From: Glaciimonas sp. CA11.2
Lineage (GTDB): Bacteria; Pseudomonadota; Gammaproteobacteria; Burkholderiales; Burkholderiaceae_D
Assembly: GCF_034314045.1 (NCBI RefSeq)
Contig: NZ_JAVIWL010000001.1
Coordinates: 1,302,001 to 1,366,000 of the forward strand
Length of the DNA stretch: 64,000 bases
Direction: 5' to 3'
The translations under genes were made by a program, and so were the position numbers. The notes beneath the pieces were generated by a model that saw only the letters and a program-made list of their open reading frames with translations, was not told the origin of the DNA and did no database searches. Positions 1 to 9,500 of this stretch are shown here, one piece after another; the stretch's first letter is position 1; every line of letters starts with the position of its first letter.

Positions 1-75
1 AGCGAACGCAAAAACCGGTACCGCGAGCAAAATGGCGCATTGCCACCAGCTTTTTAAGCTCTTTCGGGATGCCAT
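1..75 (-). CDS. Exported protein, N-terminus only (cut by window edge)
   Basis: Reading leftwards from an ATG at 75, 25 codons stay open to the window edge. They encode a typical Sec signal peptide: a basic start (MASRKSLKSWW), a hydrophobic core (AILLAVPVF) and an AFA end that could be the signal-peptidase site. A good ribosome binding site (AGGAG) sits about seven bases before the ATG. The mature protein lies outside the window, so its function cannot be told. A sigma-54-type promoter at 224-239 with a leader of roughly 138 bases suggests it belongs to the same regulon as the PQQ alcohol dehydrogenase at 20-21.8 kb. That it could be another periplasmic dehydrogenase or porin is a guess from that promoter only. 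Confidence 0.72.
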   Translation of the reverse strand, partial: MASRKSLKSWWQCAILLAVPVFAFA

Positions 76-921
76 GTGTAATCTCCTTGTTGATTTTTTT
101 TAAGTAAAACTTCAACGAACCCACTTGCTGCCAATGTGCTGCCTGGCGATGAAATAGGAGGATTCGTTAGGGATCAAACTTCTACTTCCAAACGCATTTC
201 TCTCCAAATTTCGAGTTACTCTCAGCATAGAACGTGCCAACAACCCGCAAAAAAGTCACTCCGTCGGGCGTATCCGACGGCGGCTCGCTCCAAACTCGGC
301 GTTACGCCTACAAAGAACAAACGATGTTGCAGAGCACCATGTTCTGGTTGATGAACAGTTGGAAAATCAGTTTGCGTCACTTCCGTGTCATACCCTGTCG
401 GCCGAACTGTCGATACCGCGTTTAAAACACAGTGGCGAAGCATTTGCCAATGAAACTAATAAAAAATGCGGAGACGTATAAGCCATGCATCGCTTATAGA
501 GCTGAAATGAATTGGAGTGAAGTGAAGAGTAGTGGAACAGACCCGGTCCCGGCGATGATTGCTTCGCAGACGTAGCGGGAAACTATCTATCAAATACGCC
601 CGGAAAATTGCGCCTAACGATTTACCAGCGGCAAATATCGTCTTTTGTTTCGCGCAGATGCCAGCAAAGAAACTACATCGTCGTGTTTAAACAACAGCGG
701 CGGACACCGTTAATTGCCCCCGAGCGCTATTTCGCCAGGCGGTAATGAATTTGGTCGCAGCCCACTATAAAATGCCGAAACCGAGAGTGCACTAGTCGTC
801 TGCCATCAGATCGTGGGCGATCAGAAATTGTCCATGCTTATGGTTGCCCATCATTGAGCGACGATCGTCTATGAATCGCCGACGATCAGCCTCACGTATA
901 GTGTTTACGCGGTCGCATCAG
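76..921. other. Long intergenic region, no gene recognised
   Basis: Apart from the sigma-54-like promoter and the activator-type hexamer described separately, I see nothing convincing here. The short open frames on both strands have no ribosome binding site or recognisable protein pattern. It could hold a decayed gene; the stretch from about 780 to 890 has several GATC-containing short palindromes but no stable terminator. Confidence 0.4.
224..239 (-). promoter_or_regulatory. Sigma-54 -24/-12 promoter of the left-edge exported gene
   Basis: On the minus strand the bases read TGGCACG-TTCT-ATGCT. GG and GC are separated by the required 10 bases, and the -24 half matches the sigma-54 consensus exactly. 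A GAACAA hexamer (TTGTTC on the minus strand) lies at 315-320, 76 bases further upstream, a plausible distance for an activator site. The predicted start of transcription is near 213. Confidence 0.65.
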
Positions 922-1272
922 CTATTGAACAAAACAGGCCTGATTAGCAGTTGCTTGAATTGTCTTGTATTTTTTTGCCATGGTTTTAACAATTTCCGGA
1001 TCACGAAACTCCGACCCGCGCGCTCCACTCGCCATTTGCGGTCGCGCCGCTAGTGATATCTCGACGTATTCATCGTACTTAACCGCCTGCGCAACATTAT
1101 CTATGGCACAAGAACATTTATATAAATACTCGTATTTTCCGGCATGATTTTTCATGCATTCAAGCACATATTCCATCCGGTCCGTGGTCGGAAAATCGTT
1201 GGCGTAAGCACTGATCGGAGCAGCAACCGAGGCGGGAATTGTCAGTAGTAAAAACAGGCGTAAAACCTTCAT
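922..1272 (-). CDS. Small exported Cys-containing protein, function unknown
   Basis: About 116 residues from an ATG at 1272, chosen because GGAG lies just upstream and the product then starts with a clean signal peptide (MKVLRLFLLLTIPASVAAP, cleavage probably near AYA). The frame also extends upstream to 1323 but without a better start. The mature part has four Cys: one in ECM, a KCSC pair and one near the C-terminus (ACF), which could form periplasmic disulfides. I cannot name a family. From memory, short exported proteins with an ECM...KCxCA pattern occur beside PQQ-dependent alcohol dehydrogenases; that is an unverified recollection. Its sigma-54 promoter at 1319-1334 closely matches those of pedF, the PQQ dehydrogenase and the porin, so a role in periplasmic alcohol oxidation is a reasonable inference. 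Confidence 0.7.
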   Translation of the reverse strand: MKVLRLFLLLTIPASVAAPISAYANDFPTTDRMEYVLECMKNHAGKYEYLYKCSCAIDNVAQAVKYDEYVEISLAARPQMASGARGSEFRDPEIVKTMAKKYKTIQATANQACFVQ

Positions 1273-1318
1273 TTCATCTCCATTTATTTTATATTTCCAT
1301 CTCAGGAAACAAAAAATA

Positions 1319-1334
1319 TGCATATATCATGCCA
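1319..1334 (-). promoter_or_regulatory. Sigma-54 -24/-12 promoter of the small exported protein
   Basis: The minus strand reads TGGCATG-ATAT-ATGCA, with GG-N10-GC spacing. The TGGCATG half is the same as at the pedF, dehydrogenase and porin promoters. Transcription would start near 1308, about 36 bases before the ATG at 1272. A GAACAA hexamer at 1398-1403 lies 64 bases upstream of the -24 element. Confidence 0.68.
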
Positions 1335-1419
1335 TGAGCTGATCTGTTGTGATGAGAGCTCAATCCATCGATCAAACAATTGTCACGCAGCTTTACCGAA
1401 CAACTAACCATCAGGGATC

Positions 1420-1456
1420 GAATAGGAATAGGAATGAGAATGAGAATGAGAATGGG
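1420..1456. repeat. Short purine-rich hexamer repeat
   Basis: A run of GGAATA and then GAATGA units (about three and a half copies of GAATGA) sits in an almost pure-purine stretch reaching about 1490. It is non-coding and lies between the small exported protein and the aldo/keto reductase. Such repeats can vary in length, but nothing here shows a function. Confidence 0.6.
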
Positions 1457-1503
1457 GTCGAGAAAGGAAAATGAGAAAGGGAGCTAAAAAAAGCAAAATT
1501 GAG

Positions 1504-1539
1504 GTGATGGAACCGCAAATACCGTAGCCGTTCCATCAC
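1504..1539 (-). terminator. Hairpin terminator after the aldo/keto reductase
   Basis: Arms GTGATGGAAC (1504-1513) and GTTCCATCAC (1530-1539) are perfectly complementary over 10 bases. Read on the minus strand, the hairpin follows the reductase stop codon within about 15 bases and is followed by a T-rich stretch. It is a likely rho-independent terminator, although the loop of 16 bases is long. Confidence 0.6.
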
Positions 1540-1553
1540 TTTTGAAACGTTAA

Positions 1554-2564
1554 TCAGCCAACAACCACACGGCCAAAAAATGGATAACCAGGATCGGTAT
1601 AGCCAGGTGTTGATGCATGGCCCGGCGGCACCAGGCTATCGACTAAAGCCTCATCATCCATCGAAATTTTGACATCCACCGCTGCGTAATAATCGTCCAT
1701 TTGGGCTAGCGTGCGGGGACCGGCAATCACCGAACTGATATGCCGATTTGCCAGTACCCAGGCGGTGGCAAACTGTCCCAACTGAATACCAAGTTCGTCG
1801 CTATGTTGCTTGAGGCGCTGTGCGATTTGTAGTGACTCTTCTCTGAATTCAGTTTCCATGATGCGCTTGTCGCCGCGACTTGCCCGCGTGTTTTCGGGTG
1901 GTGTCTGCCCCGGCAAATATTTGCCGGTCAATACGCCGCGGGCAATCGGGCTATAAGGCACAACGCCTAGTCCGTAATGCGCACAAGCTGGCAATATTTC
2001 AACTTCAGGCATGCGATTGAGCAGGTTGTAATACGGCTGGCAGACGATAGGGCCTGGGATGCCGTTTTTTTCGCACAGGCGCACTACTTCGGCAATACGC
2101 CATCCGCGAAAGTTGGAGAGACCGAATCCGCGAATCTTTCCCTGGCTAATCAAATCGCCAAGGGTGCGAACCGCTTCATCCAGATTTTCTTCGTGATAAT
2201 CGCGGTGGAGATAAAGGATATCCAGATAGTCGGTCGATAACCGCTTCAAGCTGTTCTCGACTTCACTGATGATCCAGTGACGTGAGTAATGCGATTGATT
2301 GGGCTGGCTGCTCATCGGATTGCCGAGCTTGGTGGCAAGCACCCAGTTAGGGCGATCGGCAGCTAGCACCTTACCGACCATTTCTTCTGAAGCACCTTTG
2401 GTGTAGACATCAGCGGTGTCAATAAAATTAACACCATGCTCACGGGCTGAAGCGACAATCCGCTCTGCTTCGCCGATGTCGGTTTGGTCACCAAACATCA
2501 TGGTTCCCAAACAAAGTGCGGAGACCTTCAGGTTGCTGTTGCCTAGGCGTCGATATTGCATCAT
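1554..2564 (-). CDS. Aldo/keto reductase
   Basis: 336 residues, a full-length (beta/alpha)8 NAD(P)H-dependent oxidoreductase of the bacterial YajO/Tas-like type. The catalytic tetrad is visible: Asp49 and Tyr54 in the DTADVY motif, Lys79 in ATKLG and His120 in YLHRD. The C-terminal SSVIAGPRT segment is the cofactor-phosphate-binding region of the family. Such enzymes reduce aldehydes and ketones in the cytoplasm; the substrate cannot be read from sequence. It stands alone, with its own terminator at 1504-1539, and is separated by 150 bases from the transglutaminase cluster upstream, so it is probably a single-gene transcript. Confidence 0.88.
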   Translation of the reverse strand: MMQYRRLGNSNLKVSALCLGTMMFGDQTDIGEAERIVASAREHGVNFIDTADVYTKGASEEMVGKVLAADRPNWVLATKLGNPMSSQPNQSHYSRHWIISEVENSLKRLSTDYLDILYLHRDYHEENLDEAVRTLGDLISQGKIRGFGLSNFRGWRIAEVVRLCEKNGIPGPIVCQPYYNLLNRMPEVEILPACAHYGLGVVPYSPIARGVLTGKYLPGQTPPENTRASRGDKRIMETEFREESLQIAQRLKQHSDELGIQLGQFATAWVLANRHISSVIAGPRTLAQMDDYYAAVDVKISMDDEALVDSLVPPGHASTPGYTDPGYPFFGRVVVG

Positions 2565-2714
2565 GTTGTATCCTGTTTTGAGAGTAAGGAAAATCGGGGG
2601 GCATCCGATTTATTTGTATAAATCGGACAAAAATCGTATACGCATCTCGTATTATGCCGAAAAGACGCCAATACCGTCATTTCCCATCAAATCCAGTACC
2701 TTCATTACAGCTGT

Positions 2715-3641
2715 TTACACCCAGGATAACGGCGTGACCGTCACCTCAACATCCAAGGTCTGCTCACCGCCACCGAGCACGATGCCGCGCATCGGTGTGA
2801 CGTCGCTAAAATCGCGGCCCCAACCCAAGGTAATATGCTCGGACTGTACGAGACAGCGATTCGTCGGATCGAAATCTATCCATCCAAGATCCGAACAGAA
2901 GACCGAGACCCAGGCATGGGAAGCGTCTGCACCGATCATGCGCGGCTGTCCGGCAGGCGGATGCGTGAGTATGTAACCGCTGACGTAGCGTGCGGGAAGG
3001 CCGATACTTCTCAAGCAACCGATCATCAATTGCGCAAAGTCCTGACAAACACCACGTCGCCCCTTTAGAACCTCATCCAATGGCGTAGAGATTTCAGTGG
3101 CTTTATCGTCGAATTCAAAGTCATCAAAAATACGCTGCGTCAAATTCAATGCGGCATCGAGCAATGCTCTGCCCGCCGTGTAACTAACGCGCGCGTACTG
3201 CTCCAACTCGGTGCTGAACTGAACATGCGGCGATGAGAACAAATAACGACATGCATCAAGCGCAGCAGCCGATTTATCTTGCCCGACACTATCGCGCAAA
3301 CTTTCCCACGGAAGCGTGCCCTGAAGCTGCGCGAGTTGGTAGCGCGGCTTCAGTACGACAATCGACTCAGCGCGCACCGACAGCACTTTATGCGGCACAG
3401 TGATAGCAATATGACGCGTAATATTGCCAAAATAATCGCGGCCTTCGGAAACATCTTCTTCCCGTGGCTCAATATCGATCTTATGAGATTCAATGTGCTG
3501 ATATAGAAACGTGCGCGGCGTCAAATGCAGGTATTGCTGCGACAGCGTCACCAGACTTTGATAGGTATAGCGCGTTTCGTGCACGACGCGAAAACGTGCG
3601 CCGGGAGCGCCGGGAGCGATAGTCGCTGGTGAATCGCTCAT
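2715..3641 (-). CDS. Transglutaminase-like cysteine peptidase family protein
   Basis: 308 residues: a bacterial transglutaminase N-terminal beta domain (about 16-110) followed by a transglutaminase core (about 150-260). The Cys-His-Asp triad is Cys199 in GVCQDFA, His242 in SHAWV and Asp257 in DFDPTN. No signal peptide, so probably cytoplasmic. Its start overlaps the stop of the preceding ATP-grasp/alpha-E gene (TAATG), which implies translational coupling. In bacteria this family is repeatedly linked with circularly permuted ATP-grasp and alpha-E proteins, and such clusters are proposed to make and modify a small peptide or peptide tag (Iyer/Aravind amidoligase analyses). The actual substrate is unknown; it may cleave rather than cross-link peptides. 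Confidence 0.87.
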   Translation of the reverse strand: MSDSPATIAPGAPGARFRVVHETRYTYQSLVTLSQQYLHLTPRTFLYQHIESHKIDIEPREEDVSEGRDYFGNITRHIAITVPHKVLSVRAESIVVLKPRYQLAQLQGTLPWESLRDSVGQDKSAAALDACRYLFSSPHVQFSTELEQYARVSYTAGRALLDAALNLTQRIFDDFEFDDKATEISTPLDEVLKGRRGVCQDFAQLMIGCLRSIGLPARYVSGYILTHPPAGQPRMIGADASHAWVSVFCSDLGWIDFDPTNRCLVQSEHITLGWGRDFSDVTPMRGIVLGGGEQTLDVEVTVTPLSWV

Positions 3642-6316
3642 TATTTCTTCGTCCTGTCTTGATAGCTATCCGTGTAACTAAAAAATTTTACGCTGATTTG
3701 TTCCGACATGGCTTCGCTGGCGACTTGCATACGATGTAATAAATCGATCAAATGTGCATTGCCGCAATACAAATCAGTTTCCGGTGCCAACGTCAACAAT
3801 TCGTCTTTTAGCGGAATTAATCGCTCTGCACCGCAAGGCCCGTAAGTGACCGCAATTTTTCTCAGACTTTTTAAGATGCCCTCAAGCTGAAACAGAATGG
3901 AACGTGGATTGGTCTCATCGAGTAACAACAAATCAAGCACCGGCAACCACTCTGGTTGTGCGCGATAACGGGAGCGGTAAGTAACAATACTGTCCGACAA
4001 CTCAAGCAACCAATCGAGACTGCCGTTTGCATCCATCTCCAGCGCGCGCTGCAAAATAACGCTTTGAAACTGCAAGCGTTCGAGACGACGACCAAGAGAC
4101 AGAAAACGCCATCCAAGATCGCGCGTCATACCATCCAAGGCAAAGCCAGCCATAGTCATCAAGGATGCTGTTGCGTCGTCCAGAATGGTCATCGCCTCCG
4201 CCTGAGACAACCTATGATCGTCACTGGTCTCACGCGGCACCATCCGGTTCAGGGCACGCCAATTGTCAACCGACAATCTCTCACGCAAGTGACTGGCAAT
4301 ACCATACAGTTGTTGCTGCTGTCGGGCCAGACCGGGAACATCTGGTGATATGACAGCACGTAATAAAGTGGATTCAATTTGCGCATCGCTGTAAATCGCT
4401 GTTGGCTTACTGACTACACTTTGGATTTGGCTTTGACGTTGACTTTGAATCTGGCTTTGGCTCTGCGTCTGGATTTGAACCTGCGTTTGAACCTGCGTTT
4501 GCATTTGACTATGATTCAAATCCGCTGTTTGGCTTGCTGCCGCAATGGCAACTGCCTCGGACTCCGATTCTTTCATGGGAATCAGATGGAAATAAATACA
4601 CAATGATTCCACAGTCGGCCATTCAGCGCCGCGATAGGCGGGTCGAACATTGAACAAAATATTCAGCGTAACGCGCAACAGGCGAGCGACATTATCGCAG
4701 CGGTCAGCGTTGCGCCCAAACCAAAACAGATTTTCTGCCATGCGACTCGACAGGTGCGTATCATCGCGTACCAGATCATCAATGGTAGTCGTTCTTCTGG
4801 ATAGACTTTGTGTTGCAATCTGCTCATTGCCTTGCACCCAGGTATCTTTGCTTCCGCCGCCACGTTGCATGGTGATAATACGTGCATCCGTTCCCGTCGC
4901 CGCGCGCGTCAACCCACCCGGCATGACTACATAACCCTGCGGCGTAGCGCAAGCATAAACCCGAAGACCAATGGCGCAAGCACTCAGTCCCTCCGATTTC
5001 CACACCGGACCTTGCGATAATCGCACCATTTCCTGTGCCACGTAATCGTGTGGTTTAGCACGCATTTTTGCGATAAAAGCAATTCGTTCGGCACCTTTAA
5101 GGTCTTGCCCAAACACTGGAAATTGGCGCGACTGCGGAAAGCTTGGCTTGATAATCAGCTCATCCATTTTTTCAATCACTTCCTCCAAAGCCGCTGGTTC
5201 GCCACACCACCAGGTCGCCACTGACGGCATTTTTAATGATTCACCGAGCAGGCGCTCACATAATCCCGGCAAAAATCCGAGTAGCGCACCGGACTCCAGC
5301 AAACTTGATCCAAGGCTGTTCGCAATCAGCACATTGCCGCGCCGCGCCGCCTCGGTTAACCCCGCCACACCCAATCCGGAGTCTGGCCGTAACTCAAGCG
5401 GATCGCAAAAATCATCATCAACTCGACGCATGATCACGTGCACACGCTGCATACCGGACAAGGTTTTAAGCCAAACGACACCGTTACGCACGGTAAGATC
5501 GCCGCCCTCGACCAGCGGCAAACCCAGATAACGCGCCAGATAGGCTTGCTCGTAATAGGTTTCGTTATAGGGTCCAGGCGTTAGCAGTACGATTAACGGT
5601 GCTTCACTGTTACGCAACGCCGGACCATTTTTGCCGCCATTGCCATTTTTTGCGCATAGCCGCCCCCAATGCGCAAGACTGTCGCGCATGGTATTAAAAA
5701 ATTCAGTCAGGTGTTGAACCTTGAGGTCACGCAGCAAATCAGGAAAAGTACGCGCGATGATGGCGCGATTTTCCAGTGCATAACCGGCACCGGACGGTGC
5801 TTGTGTGCGGTCTGCCACTACCCACCAGTTGCCATTGGGCGCACGTGCAAGATCAACCGCGTAAAAATGCAAGGCGACCCCGTCGGGGTGCTGCATGCCG
5901 TGGCAAGGGCGAGAAAAGCCAGCATGACCATGGATCAATTCTGGCGGCAACAAGCCCTCTTCCAGCATTTTCTGGTCGCCATAAACGTCGCCCAGCAGCT
6001 GATTCATCAGAGTGGCACGTTGAATAACGGCCGCTTCAATGCCGCTCCATTCATCCTGCGGCAGAATTAAAGGTAAAACATTTAGATCCCAGGGACGTTG
6101 GATACCCTTGGAATCGGTATAAACGTTGTATGTAACACCATTTTCGCGCACCTGCTCTTGCACCGTTTCGATGCGTTCGCGCATCATGTAGGGTGCTTCT
6201 GCTCCTAAACCATCCAACAAAGCGCGCCAATGTGGACGCGGATGATGAGACGCATCCAGCATTTCATCGAAACTGTCTGGCGGAGCGCGGTAGCTTGCGA
6301 GTATTTGATTTAACAT
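3641..6316 (-). CDS. Circularly permuted ATP-grasp / alpha-E fusion protein
   Basis: 891 residues. Residues about 70-515 form the circularly permuted ATP-grasp type 2 domain, a predicted carboxylate-amine ligase. From about 518 the alpha-E all-helical domain begins with the hallmark LFWFGRNADRCDNVARLL. The two are often separate genes, so this is a fused form. Residues about 600-632 are a striking Gln-rich insert of alternating Q and S/T/V/I residues, inside the alpha-E part and encoded by a degenerate hexamer repeat at 4420-4515. The gene lies in the middle of a minus-strand cluster: a 280-base gap separates it from the DUF2126 gene upstream and it overlaps the next gene by one base. The known families suggest ATP-dependent amide-bond synthesis on a peptide; the product is not known. 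Confidence 0.87.
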   Translation of the reverse strand: MLNQILASYRAPPDSFDEMLDASHHPRPHWRALLDGLGAEAPYMMRERIETVQEQVRENGVTYNVYTDSKGIQRPWDLNVLPLILPQDEWSGIEAAVIQRATLMNQLLGDVYGDQKMLEEGLLPPELIHGHAGFSRPCHGMQHPDGVALHFYAVDLARAPNGNWWVVADRTQAPSGAGYALENRAIIARTFPDLLRDLKVQHLTEFFNTMRDSLAHWGRLCAKNGNGGKNGPALRNSEAPLIVLLTPGPYNETYYEQAYLARYLGLPLVEGGDLTVRNGVVWLKTLSGMQRVHVIMRRVDDDFCDPLELRPDSGLGVAGLTEAARRGNVLIANSLGSSLLESGALLGFLPGLCERLLGESLKMPSVATWWCGEPAALEEVIEKMDELIIKPSFPQSRQFPVFGQDLKGAERIAFIAKMRAKPHDYVAQEMVRLSQGPVWKSEGLSACAIGLRVYACATPQGYVVMPGGLTRAATGTDARIITMQRGGGSKDTWVQGNEQIATQSLSRRTTTIDDLVRDDTHLSSRMAENLFWFGRNADRCDNVARLLRVTLNILFNVRPAYRGAEWPTVESLCIYFHLIPMKESESEAVAIAAASQTADLNHSQMQTQVQTQVQIQTQSQSQIQSQRQSQIQSVVSKPTAIYSDAQIESTLLRAVISPDVPGLARQQQQLYGIASHLRERLSVDNWRALNRMVPRETSDDHRLSQAEAMTILDDATASLMTMAGFALDGMTRDLGWRFLSLGRRLERLQFQSVILQRALEMDANGSLDWLLELSDSIVTYRSRYRAQPEWLPVLDLLLLDETNPRSILFQLEGILKSLRKIAVTYGPCGAERLIPLKDELLTLAPETDLYCGNAHLIDLLHRMQVASEAMSEQISVKFFSYTDSYQDRTKK
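4420..4515 (-). repeat. In-frame hexamer repeat coding a Gln-rich stretch
   Basis: On the minus strand the coding sequence here is a run of CAA/CAG codons alternating with Thr, Val, Ile, Ser and Arg codons, giving QTQVQ, QIQTQ, QSQIQ units. The period is six bases, so slippage would add or remove residue pairs without a frameshift. It interrupts an otherwise well-conserved domain and so probably forms an exposed loop of variable length. Confidence 0.75.
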
Positions 6317-6469
6317 TTTGTCGCTTTTTCCTCTTCGAGCGATTCAATCGGTGTGCGGGGTCGCACAATAACACTATGCGCCCCCACACACCCGAATCTT
6401 AAGGATACGACCAATTGATTTTTTTCGTAAGCTACTGCGCAAGATGAATTCTGCGTTGCGCACTGGGCA

Positions 6470-6501
6470 CAATCCTCATGCAGATCTTTACATGAGGATT
6501 G
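6470..6501 (-). terminator. Inverted repeat downstream of the DUF2126 gene
   Basis: Perfect 11-base arms CAATCCTCATG (6470-6480) and CATGAGGATTG (6491-6501) with a 10-base loop lie about 95 bases past the stop of the DUF2126 gene and before the ATP-grasp gene. No T-run follows on the minus strand, so this may be a processing or attenuation hairpin instead of a strong terminator. Confidence 0.45.
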
Positions 6502-6595
6502 TTGTTCTCAAGGCTTCACCACCGGATGACTTAAGCACATGTCGCGTTCATCCAGCCTTCTGACACGGCCCTGCACTAGTTACGCTAAAAATGTA

Positions 6596-9500
6596 TTAGT
6601 CATGCCAACGCAAATCCAACGTCATTGGGAAGCTTGGATTAGTTTCCTCTTTGTAGACGGTCATGGGTCCTGGCGTGTGGCCATGCGCCCAAAATCGTGC
6701 AAAGCGGCGTGCTTCGGCAGCGTTAGCATTCACTGGTGCAGTTGCTTCACTGCGACCACCCGGATGGACCACGTGATACGTGCAACCGCCAATGGCGCGG
6801 CCACTCCAGGTATCGACCAGATCGAAGGTCAACGGCGCGTGGATCTTGACCGTTGGATGCAATGCTGACCACGGACTCCAGGCGCGGAACCGTACACCGG
6901 CGACATATTCGCCGGGAATACCAGTTGGATGCAACGGCAACATGCGTCCGTTACAAGCGATAACGTGACGTCCGTCGGTCAGTCCGCGTACCAGCAACTG
7001 CATGCGTTCGACCGAAGAATCAACATACCGTGCGGTGCCACCAGCAGCCATTTCCTCACCCAGTACGTTCCATGGCTCAATCGCCTGACGCAGTTCCATC
7101 TCTACGCCTTCATAGACAACCGTACCAAAGCGTGGGAAGCGGAACTCGATAAACGGGTCAAACCAGTTTTCCTCGAACGCGTAGCCGGCAGCACGTAGAT
7201 CTTTAGCAACATCACGAATATCTTGTGCCACAAAATGCGGCAACATCCAGCGATCATGCAATGCCGTGCCCCAATTGACCAATTTAGCCTGATACGGTTG
7301 CTTCCAGAAACGCGACACCAGCGCGCGCAGCAACAGCATTTGCAGCAAACTCATGCGTTCATGCGGCGGCATTTCAAATGCACGGAATTCGACTAGTCCT
7401 AAGCGGCCAGTCGGACCATCCGGTGAATACAGTTTATCAATCGAAAATTCGGAACGATGGGTATTACCAGTCAAATCGACCAGATGGTTACGTAACAAGC
7501 GATCAACCATCCACGGTTTGTCGCCCGGATGCAAGGTCGGCAACACTTTGTCCATTTGCTGGAAGGCAATTGCCAACTCGTATAAATTGTCATCACGCGC
7601 TTCATCCACCCGCGGCGCCTGACTTGTAGGTCCAATAAACGTGCCCGAGAACAGATATGACAAGGCGGGGTGATTTTGCCAGTACGTGATCAGGCTTTTC
7701 AGTAGATCAGGACGACGCAGCATCGGGCTATCTTCTGCCGTGGCACCGCCTAACGTAGCATGGTTGCCGCCGCCAGTGCCGGTATGGCGTCCGTCAACCA
7801 TAAATTTTTCCGTACCAAGACGTGTCAGGCGCGCCTCTTCGTACAGCGTGGTCATGTTGTAGACCAGTTCCTTCCAGCTTGCGGCAGGATGAATATTCAC
7901 CTCAATCACACCAGGGTCCGGCGTCACGCTAAGCAACTTGACCCGTGGATCGCGCGGTGGCGGATAACCCTCAATCCATAGCTTCAACTTCAGCTTGGCC
8001 GCAGTATTTTCCACCGCCGTCACCAAGGCCAGATAATCCTCAACGCGTTTGACCGGCGGCATAAAGATATGCAAACGCCCCGCCCGAACCTGAATGCACA
8101 AGCCGGTATGAATCACTTCACGCGGTGCGGGTTTAGGATCGACACCCGGAACAGGTGCCGCTTTGGTCGCTTTTTCAGGGTCCAGACTCAGCGTAGGACG
8201 CTTTCCATTTTTTGCCGTAGGCAAAGCGCCGCGAGGAGCAAACGGATCAACGTCAAATTCCGGCGGCACTTCGTCCGGCAACACCCAAGGCAACGCGTTC
8301 AGAGGCAAACGCAGTCCCATCGGCGAATCGCCTTCGGTAAGATACAAATGCTCGCGTTTGAGCGGCCATGCTGAAGTACGCCAGACTGTCCCTAAAGACG
8401 TAGCAGGATCAAAGTCTTTTGGCTTCAACGGCAAGACATAACCGACTATCTCGCCCAAGCCGGTTTCCAGCAATCGCGCTAACCGACGACGCTCTTCCGA
8501 AGCCTTTAAATTGGCTTTTAACGGATCAACGTTGACCGGCATTCCCTGCTCACGATGGACCTGAAGCATGACATCTTCATAGGCCGCGATGGCACTGTTG
8601 GCAGGAAGGCCGAGCGCTTTTACCAGTTCGGCAGTGAAGCGCGCTGCTTCGTCGCCGACATAACCATCCGGCTTGTTCTCGTCTGAGAACAACGTTGCGT
8701 CTAGCCACATTGGTTGACCGTCAACACGCCAAAAAATATTTAACGCCCAGCGTGGCAATGGCTCGCCAGGATACCATTTTCCTTGACCATAATGCAGCAT
8801 GCCGCCCGGCGCAAAATGGTTCTTCAGGCGGTGCATCAACTGCCCCGCTAATTCACGCTTTTCGTCGCCGTGCGCTAAAGTATTCCACTGCGCGCCGTCC
8901 ATATCATCAACAGACACAAAGGTTGGTTCGCCACCTTGAGTCAGGCGCACGTCCTGGCGCTTCAAGTCAGCGTCGACCTGATGTCCAAGCTTATCGATTT
9001 TTAGCCAGTCTTCTTCCGAATAGGGCTTGGTCACGCGTGGATCTTCATGAATCCGTGTGACGGTCATTTCATGGAAGAACGTTACTTCGGCCTTGTCGGT
9101 AAAGCCGCTCACCGGCGCTGCCGAGGATGGCATCGCGGTGCAAGCGAGCGGAATGTGCCCTTCACTCGCCAGCATGCCTGACGTAGGATCCAGGCCGATC
9201 CAGCCTGCGCCCGGGATATACACTTCGGTCCACGCATGCAAATCGGTAAAATCGACTTCGGTGCCACTTGGGCCGTCGAGTGATTCCTGATCGGGACGCA
9301 ATTGAATCAAATAGCCCGACACAAAACGCGCAGCTAAACCCAACTGACGCATAATTTGGACTAACAACCAGCCACTGTCACGGCAAGAACCAGACCGTTT
9401 CAGGAGCGTATCTTCCGGCGTTTGCACGCCCGGTTCCATCCGCAGCAGATAAGCAATATCGCCCTGCAAACGCTGGTTAATGGCGACCAGAAAATCGTTC

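Noticed and set aside
136..443. Overlapping short open frames on both strands
   Set aside because: No ribosome sites or protein signatures, and they overlap the likely sigma-54 promoter region of the left-edge gene.
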